Part shown: positions 57,335 to 64,000 of the stretch, in pieces | How positions within the stretch are numbered: the first letter of the stretch is position 1 | Layout of the letters: every line of letters begins with the position of its first letter | Assembly (NCBI RefSeq): GCF_050908845.1 | Contig: NZ_CP194171.1 | Location: 992,001-1,056,000, forward strand | DNA from: Marinobacterium_D sp050908845 | GTDB lineage: Bacteria > Pseudomonadota > Gammaproteobacteria > Pseudomonadales > Balneatricaceae | Reading direction: 5' to 3' | Length of the DNA stretch: 64,000 nucleotides | Position numbers and translations under genes: made by a program | The notes under the pieces: generated by a model | The model's database searches: none | Told to the model about the DNA's origin: nothing | Seen by the model: only the letters and a program-made list of their open reading frames with translations

Positions 57335-57823
57335 CTAGGCTTTGCCGATGCGGCTTTGGGTGCTGAAATTGTTGCGAGAACCGGAGCGGCCATAAAGCTC
57401 GCTTTTTTGATTCTTGCCCTGAAGCAGGTTTAGCAGGCGCGCGGTATTTTCCTGGCCGCGATGAACCAGCTGCTGATTGATCTGGCTTTCCCGCTGCGAG
57501 GCTTCCAGGAGAGTGCTTAGTTCATTCCAGGCCTGAGACAGCGGCGTGGCCGCTTCGGCGGGGAGCGCGGCGATAAATGCGTCCCAGCCCTCTGCGGATA
57601 ACTCGATACCGGCCGACGTCATCAGCTCGTGCCGTGTATTGAAGTTGTCCTTGATTCTGCCGAGCAGCTCCGCCTTGCGCTCGGTGCAGTGCTCGATCCC
57701 TTCCAGATCGCGCTTTTCCAGCGCCCGGCGCTCATCGGCTATCAGTGTGTTTAGCTCACGCAGAAGCTCCACGCCCTGGTTTATCAGGGGGTAGAGTTCT
57801 TCGGATAGTTGCGGATTTGGCAT
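57335..57823 (-). CDS. flgN: Flagellar export chaperone FlgN
   Basis: A 162-residue, largely helical protein of the FlgN type, chaperone for hook-filament junction proteins FlgK and FlgL. The pattern includes LYPLINQGVELLRELNTLIA, EHCTERKAELLGRI and the C-terminal ELYGRSGSRNNFSTQSRIGKA tail. It follows flgM at 20 bases in the same direction, the usual flgMN pair, and is expected to share the FliA promoter upstream of flgM. Confidence 0.9.
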   Translation of the reverse strand: MPNPQLSEELYPLINQGVELLRELNTLIADERRALEKRDLEGIEHCTERKAELLGRIKDNFNTRHELMTSAGIELSAEGWDAFIAALPAEAATPLSQAWNELSTLLEASQRESQINQQLVHRGQENTARLLNLLQGKNQKSELYGRSGSRNNFSTQSRIGKA

Positions 57824-57843
57824 CGGTCGTTGCTTGCTTAGGC

Positions 57844-58170
57844 TCAGCGGAACAGGTCTTCGAACGCCAGCATCCGGTCAGCAACCCGCTCGGCGTTCAC
57901 TTTGTACTCGCCACTGTCGATCGCGGCCTTGAGTTCTGCAACCCGGTCGCTGTTGACCTCGGGCTCTGATTTCAGCTCTTTGGCAACGTTTTGAGCTGCC
58001 AGTGCTGCTTCACTGATTTTTACAGTGTCTACCGGAGCCTGATTAACCGATGGCTGAGCACCGCCAGACCCACCGGCTTTACCGGTAGTGCTCTGCTGCT
58101 CATTGTTGACCTTATTGCCGCGTCCGCCGCTGTTTGGCGTGGAGGACGGACCTATTAGATCGATTGCCAT
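57844..58170 (-). CDS. flgM: Anti-sigma-28 factor FlgM
   Basis: A 108-residue protein. The N-terminal half is Gly/Ser/Asn-rich and probably disordered; the C-terminal half has the sigma-28 binding helices (VDTVKISEAALAAQNVAKEL ... RVAELKAAIDSGEYKVNAER VADRM). FlgM holds FliA inactive until the hook-basal body is complete and it is exported. A FliA promoter lies 32 bases upstream, giving the classical feedback loop. Confidence 0.94.
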   Translation of the reverse strand: MAIDLIGPSSTPNSGGRGNKVNNEQQSTTGKAGGSGGAQPSVNQAPVDTVKISEAALAAQNVAKELKSEPEVNSDRVAELKAAIDSGEYKVNAERVADRMLAFEDLFR

Positions 58171-58201
58171 TTTACGTACCTCTTATCTGTTACAGCTAAG
58201 G

Positions 58202-58228
58202 GTATCGGTTAGCCGGCCGGAAACTTTA
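58202..58228 (-). promoter_or_regulatory. FliA (sigma-28) promoter of flgMN
   Basis: On the minus strand, TAAAGTTT, 11 bases, then ACCGATAC. This matches TAAAGTTT-N11-GCCGATAA with a perfect −35 and six of eight −10 positions. It lies 32 bases upstream of the flgM start. Confidence 0.85.
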
Positions 58229-58360
58229 GGCAAATTCTAAAAAAAACTGACAAAATTCCTCAGGTACCGAAAAGTCGACTTTCAGATACCTGAGATGATC
58301 AGTATAAACCCCGCCAGCAACCGGGCCAACCAGGCAGGCTGACCACGTTGCCAAGGCGAA

Positions 58361-59068
58361 TCATTCCATGCTGACGGTGCCGGGGGCGGTGACCCTGCCA
58401 CGCAGTTCGCGGCCAGAGCGGAGATTCCTGACGTCGATCTGCTCATTCAGGTGACCATCCTCCAGTGCGATTCCCTTGGTCCGGATAATCAGACCTCCCT
58501 TTTGCACCACCAGGTTGACCTGGTCACCGCGCTTTACCGCCAGTGTGGCTTCCAGTGCTCTTGGCGAGATGACCTCGGCGTTATCGATGGGCGTTCTTGC
58601 CGTTTGTCCGGCGACATCCTGGAGTCGGGTGAAGTAATCGCCCCTGAGTCTTGTGACATCACGCTCTGACAATGTCAGTGCCGATGCCTGAATAGTGCTG
58701 TTTCTCGGGATCGGGCGGCGGGCCGTCACCACATCGATAAATTGCTGCACCCGTGCGGTGACAAACAGGCTCCACTGCCGGGGGGATTGGCAGCTGACCT
58801 TGGCGGTGACGCGTTCGCCGCTGGCGAACGGAAGTTCGACATTGAGCGGATGATTGCAGGGGGTCAAAGAAAGGGTGCGGTTAATGGGGTTTACTGTTAC
58901 GTTTAAGCGACTATCTGGTAGTCTTGCGCGGTAAATCTCCCCGATTGTCGACCTGACCTGAGCCTCTATGTCAGAGTTGGTATCGCTGGACGCGAAAGAA
59001 GATCGCGGGAGAAAAAACACAAAGGTGGCGATGAGCACACCAAATAGTATTAAATTGCGGAAGTTCAC
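58361..59068 (-). CDS. flgA: Flagellar P-ring assembly chaperone FlgA
   Basis: A 235-residue periplasmic protein needed to build the FlgI P ring. It has a signal peptide (NFRNLILFGVLIATFVFFLP, cleavage after SFA), then the FlgA N domain and a C-terminal SAF domain with ARRPIPRNSTIQASAL, KRGDQVNLVVQKGGLIIRT and LRSGRELRGRVTAPGTVSM. I chose GTG 59068, which has AGGA seven bases upstream and gives a clean signal peptide; ATG 59107 is an alternative. The longest in-frame start would overlap divergent cheV and is unlikely. Confidence 0.92.
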   Translation of the reverse strand: MNFRNLILFGVLIATFVFFLPRSSFASSDTNSDIEAQVRSTIGEIYRARLPDSRLNVTVNPINRTLSLTPCNHPLNVELPFASGERVTAKVSCQSPRQWSLFVTARVQQFIDVVTARRPIPRNSTIQASALTLSERDVTRLRGDYFTRLQDVAGQTARTPIDNAEVISPRALEATLAVKRGDQVNLVVQKGGLIIRTKGIALEDGHLNEQIDVRNLRSGRELRGRVTAPGTVSME

Positions 59069-59138
59069 GCCTGAGTCCTGAGAATACAGGGCTTTACGAT
59101 AGGGCATTACTACGCTGGCCTTGGGGTTTGGAACGATC

Positions 59139-60077
59139 ATGTCAGGTATCTTGGATAGTGTAAACCTACGTACTCAGATGGTGGGGCAGAACCGTCTTGA
59201 GCTGCTTTTGTTCGGTCTGGAAACCTCGCAGAAATACGGCATCAACGTGTTCAAAGTACGTGAGGTGCTGCAGTGCCCCGAGTTGACCGAGGTGCCCCGG
59301 CAGACCACGGCGATCAAGGGTATGGCACACATTCGCGGTGAAACCATCCCGGTGCTGGACCTGTCTGCAGCGATCGGCCGAAGGGCGATCCCGGAAGAGG
59401 ACCAGCTGAAGTGCTTTCTGATTGTAGCTGAGTATAACCGCCGCACCCTCGCGTTTCTGGTGCGCAAGGTGGACCGCATCTTCAACACTCAGTGGGATCA
59501 GATTATGCCGCCTCCGGCCGAAATCGGCTCGGAAAACTATCTCACCGCGGTATTTGAGCATGAAGGTCGCCTGATCGAGATTCTCGATGTGGAGCAGATT
59601 CTCGCCGATCTCTATCCGATGCCCACCGAGGTCAGTGAAGAGGTTGCCAGCAGTCAGGTGCGTCAGCAGGCGATCGATTACCACGTATTGATCGTCGATG
59701 ATTCCGCCGTGGCCCGAAACCAGATGCAGCGTTCACTTGAAAGCCTGGGGCTGAAAGTTACCGCCGCCAACAACGGCAAGCAGGCCTGGGAGCTGCTGCG
59801 GGACATGGCCGACAAGGGGATCGATGTCGAAAAGTCGTTCCTGATGGTGATCTCCGATATCGAAATGCCGGAGATGGATGGCTACACACTGACGGCAATG
59901 ATCAGGGAAGATACCCGTATGCAGCGCATGCACGTGGTTCTGCACACCTCGCTCAGCGGCGGCTTCAACGTGTCGATGGTGAAGAAGGTCGGTGCCGATG
60001 GCTTTCTGGCCAAATTCAACCCCAATGAGCTGGCATCGGTTGTGGTCAACCGTATCAACCAGATCCGTGAAAACTGA
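59139..60077 (+). CDS. cheV: Chemotaxis coupling protein CheV
   Basis: A 312-residue fusion of a CheW domain (residues about 15-160, RLELLLFGLETSQKYGINVFKVREV ... IRGETIPVLDLSAAIG) and a CheY-like receiver (about 180-305: DDSAVARNQM, phospho-acceptor in VISDIEMPEMDGY, Lys of LAKFNPNEL). It couples receptors to CheA and can be phosphorylated for adaptation. ATG 59139 gives the family-like MSGILDSVNLRTQMVGQN. It is divergent from flgA and followed by cheR 14 bases later. Confidence 0.95.
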   Translation: MSGILDSVNLRTQMVGQNRLELLLFGLETSQKYGINVFKVREVLQCPELTEVPRQTTAIKGMAHIRGETIPVLDLSAAIGRRAIPEEDQLKCFLIVAEYNRRTLAFLVRKVDRIFNTQWDQIMPPPAEIGSENYLTAVFEHEGRLIEILDVEQILADLYPMPTEVSEEVASSQVRQQAIDYHVLIVDDSAVARNQMQRSLESLGLKVTAANNGKQAWELLRDMADKGIDVEKSFLMVISDIEMPEMDGYTLTAMIREDTRMQRMHVVLHTSLSGGFNVSMVKKVGADGFLAKFNPNELASVVVNRINQIREN

Positions 60078-60091
60078 CGGCGGGTTTATCG

Positions 60092-60931
60092 GTGAGGCAG
60101 GGATTCGAGATTACCGCCGAGGATTTCCGGCAATTCAGCGCTTTTCTGGAGCAAAGCTGCGGCATTCTGCTGGCAGAGCACAAACAGTACCTGGTGCAGA
60201 GTCGTCTCGGCAAAATCGTGCGCGAGCAGGGCTGCGCATCGCTCAAGGAGTTGGTTAACCAGCTAAGCCGCCCTGGCGGCAAAGCGTTGAAAGAGAGCGT
60301 CATCGACGCGATGACCACCAACGAAACACTCTGGTTTCGGGATATTCACCCCTACGAAATTCTTGCCAAGCGGCTATTGCCGGAGATCGGGGCAGAGCGC
60401 AAGTTCCAGAAACTGAGAATCTGGTCCGCCGCCTGCTCCAGCGGACAGGAACCCTACTCGATCAGTATGGTGATCGATGAGTTCAAACGCTCTAATCCTG
60501 GCCTGTTCAGTGCCGGTGAGGAGATACTCGCCACCGATATTTCCACCCAGATTCTGCAGCAGGCGCAGAAAGGTGAATACGAGATGCTGGCGCTCAGCCG
60601 GGGCCTCTCTCAGGATCGGTTGAAGAAGTACTTCAACGCCACCTCGGAGGGCGCCTGGCAGGTACAGCCCGGCATCAAATCACGCGTACGTTTTCAAAGC
60701 CTCAACCTGCTCGGTCAGTATGGCGCCCTGGGACAGTTCGACATCATTTTCTGCCGTAACGTACTGATCTACTTCTCCTCCGACGTGAAACTGGAGATCC
60801 TGCGCAAGATGCGTCGTCAGCTTCGTCCCGGCGGTTATCTGCTGCTGGGGGCGTCAGAGTCCCTGTCAGGGCTCTCCGATATCTACAAGATGATTCACTG
60901 TCGCCCCGGTATTATCTACCAGGCGATCTGA
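60092..60931 (+). CDS. cheR: Chemotaxis protein methyltransferase CheR
   Basis: A 279-residue SAM-dependent enzyme that methylates glutamates of chemoreceptors. It has an N-terminal helical domain (FEITAEDFRQFSAFLEQSCG), MTTNETLWFRD, the SAM site RIWSAACSSGQEPYSISMV, LATDIS and IIFCRNVLIYFS. It starts at GTG 60092, 14 bases after cheV. No TPR extension is present. With cheV it forms a two-gene unit ahead of the flgBCDE operon. Confidence 0.96.
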   Translation: MRQGFEITAEDFRQFSAFLEQSCGILLAEHKQYLVQSRLGKIVREQGCASLKELVNQLSRPGGKALKESVIDAMTTNETLWFRDIHPYEILAKRLLPEIGAERKFQKLRIWSAACSSGQEPYSISMVIDEFKRSNPGLFSAGEEILATDISTQILQQAQKGEYEMLALSRGLSQDRLKKYFNATSEGAWQVQPGIKSRVRFQSLNLLGQYGALGQFDIIFCRNVLIYFSSDVKLEILRKMRRQLRPGGYLLLGASESLSGLSDIYKMIHCRPGIIYQAI

Positions 60932-60940
60932 TACCTGCTC

Positions 60941-60978
60941 CCGCTGGCGGCAAAGGCGGCAGTCCTTGCCGCCAGCGG
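60941..60978 (+). terminator. Strong hairpin after cheR
   Basis: 13-bp perfect stem CCGCTGGCGGCAA/TTGCCGCCAGCGG with a 12-base loop, ten bases after the cheR stop. There is no T run, so it may act as an attenuator or mRNA end stabiliser rather than a classical terminator. Confidence 0.55.
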
Positions 60979-61105
60979 GAGGCACCCTCTTGCCGCTTTA
61001 ACTCCCAACATCACTCCTTATCCGACTGCAGCTCCCATATTCAGGCTTTCTGTCTCTCTGGTACGCCATTTGCTTTGCATTATGAGCAACCAAAAGGAGA
61101 GCTGC

Positions 61106-61504
61106 ATGGCCATCAATTTCGATTCCGCACTGGGTATTCACGACGACGCGCTGTTGCTGCGTGCGCGCCGCGCTGAAGTGCTGGCCAATAACATCGCCAA
61201 CGCTGATACACCGGGTTTCAAGGCCCGCGATATAGATTTCGCATCGGTACTGCGCGGTGAGCAGGACGCGATGAGCCTGGAGCTGGAAACCACCTCCTTT
61301 GGGCACAGCAATGAATTTATCGAGCCCGATTTTGCCGCCGAGCTGATGTTCCGCAATCCTTATCAGCCCTCGGTAGACGGCAATACCGTCGAGGTGCAGG
61401 AGGAGATGGCACGCTACACCGATAACGCCATCCGCTTTCAGAGCTCCTTCACCTTCCTGAACAGCAAATTCACGGGCCTTATGAACGCAGTCAAGGGTGA
61501 GTAA
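61106..61504 (+). CDS. flgB: Flagellar basal-body rod protein FlgB
   Basis: A 132-residue proximal rod subunit. The N-terminal helix and rod motif are RRAEVLANNIANADTPGFKARDIDF; the C-terminal helix is DNAIRFQSSFTFLNSKFTGLMNAVKGE. ATG 61106 follows AGGAGA. It is the first gene of the flgBCDE run. Confidence 0.97.
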   Translation: MAINFDSALGIHDDALLLRARRAEVLANNIANADTPGFKARDIDFASVLRGEQDAMSLELETTSFGHSNEFIEPDFAAELMFRNPYQPSVDGNTVEVQEEMARYTDNAIRFQSSFTFLNSKFTGLMNAVKGE

Positions 61505-61506
61505 GC

Positions 61507-61941
61507 ATGTCACTGTCTAACGTTTTCGGAATCGCCGGCTCTGCCATGAATGCGCAGAGCATACGCCTGAACACCACCGCCAGTAACCTGGCCAACGCCG
61601 AGAGCGTCAGCTCCAGTGAGGGCGAAACCTACCGTGCCCGCAAGCCGGTGTTCACCGTGCAGCAGCCAAGCGCAGATGATTTTGCCGCTGCCGAGGCGGG
61701 GCTGGTACCGGGGCAGGGCGTCAGCGTGGAAGGTATTGTTGAAAGCGACGCGCCGCTGCGCATGGCCTATGAACCGAGCCATCCGATGGCGGACGAGAAT
61801 GGCTATGTGTACTACCCGAATGTGAATGTCGTGGAAGAGATGGCAGATATGATCTCCGCCTCCCGCTCTTTCCAGATCAACACGGAGATCATGAACACCG
61901 CCAAGCAGATGTTGCAGCGTACGCTGACGCTTGGGCAGTGA
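61507..61941 (+). CDS. flgC: Flagellar basal-body rod protein FlgC
   Basis: A 144-residue rod protein with the N-terminal motif LNTTASNLANAESVSSSEGETYRARKPVF and a C-terminal helix MADMISASRSFQINTEIMNTAKQML. It starts two bases after the flgB stop. It joins FlgB, FlgF and FlgG in the rod. Confidence 0.97.
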   Translation: MSLSNVFGIAGSAMNAQSIRLNTTASNLANAESVSSSEGETYRARKPVFTVQQPSADDFAAAEAGLVPGQGVSVEGIVESDAPLRMAYEPSHPMADENGYVYYPNVNVVEEMADMISASRSFQINTEIMNTAKQMLQRTLTLGQ

Positions 61942-61962
61942 TTGGGTTGAGAGGATAACGCC

Positions 61963-62646
61963 ATGAGTAATGTAAACGGCGTCGGCAACAATAACGTTTT
62001 CGATCAGATAAACCAGACGAACCAGAGCCAGGCAACCTCGCTGGAATCTCAGTCTGAAGACAGTCAGATGTTCATGAAGCTGCTGATTGCTCAGTTGCAG
62101 AACCAGGACCCAACCAGTCCTGCAGATCCCGCTGACTTCATGCAGCAGATATCGACATTGAGTAACGTCGAGAGTATTCAGAATCTGGCATCGACGATGG
62201 AAGGTATGAGCAACACTCTGCTCAGCAGCCAGACGGCACTCCAGGCGTCCTCAATGGTTGGTCAGCGCGCATTTGTAAATACCAATATCGCTCAACTGAC
62301 CGAAGCTGAGGGATACGTAGACGGCCTGGTTTCCACCGATGTCAGTGCCAGCAATATCCGTATCTCCATCTACGATTCGGGAGGTAATCTGGTCGATCAG
62401 GTGGATATGGGAGCGCAGACTCCCGGTGATCATAACTTCGCCTGGAAGGCGGGAGAGGGCGTTCCTCCCGGGAATTACCGTATTGTGGCTGAAGCAGCTT
62501 CAGGAGAGGACGGCACCTACGAAGAGGTGGCGACCTACATGGGATTCAATATCAACAGCGTGACTCTGGGCCAAAACGGCATCGGTATGAAGGTCAATAC
62601 GGCAATTGGCTCTATCGATATGAGTGAAGTGAAACAGCTGGGTTAA
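61963..62646 (+). CDS. flgD: Flagellar hook-capping protein FlgD
   Basis: A 227-residue hook-assembly scaffold. The N-terminal export/cap motif is SQMFMKLLIAQLQNQDPTSP; the C-terminal part is a Tudor/Ig-like hook-cap domain (residues about 110-220). It directs FlgE polymerisation and is then discarded. It starts 21 bases after flgC and is followed by flgE 14 bases later. Confidence 0.96.
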   Translation: MSNVNGVGNNNVFDQINQTNQSQATSLESQSEDSQMFMKLLIAQLQNQDPTSPADPADFMQQISTLSNVESIQNLASTMEGMSNTLLSSQTALQASSMVGQRAFVNTNIAQLTEAEGYVDGLVSTDVSASNIRISIYDSGGNLVDQVDMGAQTPGDHNFAWKAGEGVPPGNYRIVAEAASGEDGTYEEVATYMGFNINSVTLGQNGIGMKVNTAIGSIDMSEVKQLG

Positions 62647-62660
62647 CCGAGGGCAGTATA

Positions 62661-64000
62661 ATGGCAGGATTCAGTACAGCGGTTACAGGTCTAAAGGCTT
62701 CCACCACGATGTTGGATGTGGCCGGTAACAATATCGCCAACTCAAGCACGACTGGCTTCAAGGCATCCAGAACCGAGTTCGGTGATATCTATGCCACTGC
62801 CGTTGTAGGCGCTGGTTCATCGAACACGCCTGGGTCCGGTGTAACGGTAACCGATATAGCGCAGGACTTTAGCGCTGGTACCATCGAGTTCACCAATAAC
62901 AACCTGGACCTGGCGATCAACGGCTCGGGCTTTTTCCAGCTGGATGATGGTCAGGGCAGTGTTACCTACACTCGTGCGGGTTCGTTTGAACTGGATAAAG
63001 AAGGCAATATTGTCTCTAAGACCGGTAAGTTCCTGCAGGGTTACGGGCTGGATTCCGATGGCAACCGGTTGCCCATCGATAATATGAGGGTGACCGAGAA
63101 AGAGAGTCCGCCTAAGGCGACTGAAAGTATTGAGCTTTCATTCAATATTGACTCCAGGGAAGATCCCTCAGAGCTGCTTGTACCCTACGATAAAGACGAG
63201 CCTGCTTCTCTAACCTATACAACGACCGTCCGTAGCTTTGACAGTCTGGGTAACGAGCACACTATTAAATACAATTTCGTCGAGCAACGGCCGCAAAAGG
63301 AAGTCCATACCTTCAATTTAAATGATGGTGGAACGGTTCTGACCGAGTTCGAGTTGTCTGGACTTGAGGATGCTGCTGGAGACCCTAGACCAATAGATAC
63401 GACTGCTGATTTCAGTGTTGGTGATGGTGGCCTTAGCCCGGATGGTTGGCAGAGAATTGACCGCGATACCCTTGAGCTTATCCAGAAACAGGACGAGCGT
63501 ATTTTTGATGTCGAGTACAATTCGGTTAGCGATGAAGTAAGGGTGATTCTCAAGTCTGAATTTACAGAGTATGGGGACGTCGTAACCAACTTGGAGTACG
63601 CGCAGACTACCGACGATTCTCCCGCTGTCTCATGGGTTTCCAGCAGTAAACAGCAGTACTATGAGGTTGGTGACGGTCTTGATGCAGGTACGACTGCAAA
63701 TCTTGTGATTGGTGGGGTAGAGGTGCAAATATCGGCTGGATCTGCCGATATGTCGTCATCGGCAGTAGGAGAGGCGATTGTTGATCGCAGAAGCGCAATC
63801 CTGGACGCAAACCCTGATGTCGAAAATATAAGTTACGATGAAGCTACAAATTCGATCGTCGTTACATTTAAGCCGGAAGCCGGTGATGATGGATCTCTTG
63901 TAATCGAGCAGAGCTCTTCCATTGCAGGGGATTTTGCACTGGTCGGTGCGGCGGGCACTGTAGACCCTTACTCGACTGTTGGAGGAGATGATTCGTACCA
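62661..64000 (+). CDS. flgE: Flagellar hook protein FlgE (partial, 5' part)
   Basis: The frame opens at ATG 62661 and stays open to the window edge, giving 446 codons so far. N-terminal MAGFSTAVTGLKASTTMLDVAGNNIANSSTTGFK and the adjoining FLDLAINGSGFFQL-type block identify FlgE, which forms the hook as a universal joint between rod and filament. The middle is Asp/Glu- and Ser/Thr-rich and lacks the conserved core, as expected for the variable surface domain. The protein is already longer than E. coli FlgE (about 400 residues), so it is a large-domain hook. Confidence 0.95.
   Translation, partial: MAGFSTAVTGLKASTTMLDVAGNNIANSSTTGFKASRTEFGDIYATAVVGAGSSNTPGSGVTVTDIAQDFSAGTIEFTNNNLDLAINGSGFFQLDDGQGSVTYTRAGSFELDKEGNIVSKTGKFLQGYGLDSDGNRLPIDNMRVTEKESPPKATESIELSFNIDSREDPSELLVPYDKDEPASLTYTTTVRSFDSLGNEHTIKYNFVEQRPQKEVHTFNLNDGGTVLTEFELSGLEDAAGDPRPIDTTADFSVGDGGLSPDGWQRIDRDTLELIQKQDERIFDVEYNSVSDEVRVILKSEFTEYGDVVTNLEYAQTTDDSPAVSWVSSSKQQYYEVGDGLDAGTTANLVIGGVEVQISAGSADMSSSAVGEAIVDRRSAILDANPDVENISYDEATNSIVVTFKPEAGDDGSLVIEQSSSIAGDFALVGAAGTVDPYSTVGGDDSY

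Noticed and set aside
60980..60995. Sigma-54-like promoter (AGGCAC…TTGCC) before flgB
   Set aside because: The GG and GC elements are nine rather than ten bases apart, so it does not fit the strict spacing.
1..64000. CRISPR arrays, prophage, integrase genes or rRNA operons
   Set aside because: No regularly spaced short repeats, phage structural genes, integrases or rRNA sequence were seen; the only mobile element with transposase genes is the IS3-family copy.

Overview
The window looks like a chromosome segment of a marine gammaproteobacterium, most likely an oceanospirillalean in the broad Marinobacterium/Neptunomonas neighbourhood. That placement is inferred from gene order and protein character, not from a database search. 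The DNA is GC-rich, with a visibly AT-richer patch at about 21.0-23.3 kb. The core gene order is of the Pseudomonas/Oceanospirillales type: eno-ftsB-truD-surE-pcm-nlpD-rpoS-fdxA-mutS, then pncC-recA-recX-alaS-lysC-csrA-tRNAs, and finally a flagellar block flgN-flgM-flgA / cheV-cheR-flgBCDE. Na+-pumping oxaloacetate decarboxylase (oadGAB) fits a marine lifestyle.

Layout. 1-6.2 kb: eno 3' end, ftsB, truD, surE, pcm, a DUF368 membrane protein, nlpD and rpoS. 6.3-9.3 kb (minus): fdxA and mutS. 9.5-41.5 kb is a roughly 32-kb accessory region lying between mutS and pncC-recA, two blocks that are close neighbours in Pseudomonas. It holds a LysR regulator with a small secreted protein; a TetR-controlled Aae/FUSC-type efflux operon; a RIO-like kinase; a RelE/HigB-type toxin-antitoxin pair; a YgjP-type metallopeptidase; a cupin; a secreted CxxCH protein; an exported acetamidase/formamidase homologue; an unknown membrane gene split by an intact IS3-family element; a complete reductive pyrimidine catabolism and uptake cluster; and a copper-type two-component system beside a tandem pair of CopK-like proteins. 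41.5-50.2 kb: pncC, recA (with LexA box), recX, alaS, lysC, csrA, tRNA-Ser, three identical tRNA-Arg genes and thiI. 50.7-54.1 kb: oadGAB. 54.3-57.3 kb: a histone-deacetylase-like amidohydrolase, a pseudo-receiver/TPR protein and tRNA-Arg(CCU). 57.3-64 kb: flagellar and chemotaxis genes, ending inside flgE.

How genes work together. PreTA reduces uracil/thymine, the dihydropyrimidinase opens the ring and the carbamoyl-amino-acid hydrolase releases beta-alanine and ammonia. A four-gene ABC importer probably brings in the substrate, and a RutR-like repressor is encoded in the middle with RutR-type boxes in both divergent promoters. The two-component system at 39-41 kb and the duplicated CopK-like genes share an ATTAC-N6-GTAAT-like box. 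A FliA-type promoter precedes flgMN.

The least explained signal is a roughly 210-bp dispersed element present three times (11.3, 24.8 and 27.2 kb). Its stem-loops keep pairing while the stem sequences differ, including one stem with a conserved CCGT loop. Two inverted copies bracket the IS-disrupted gene. This looks like a structured non-coding, possibly mobile, element rather than a coding remnant.
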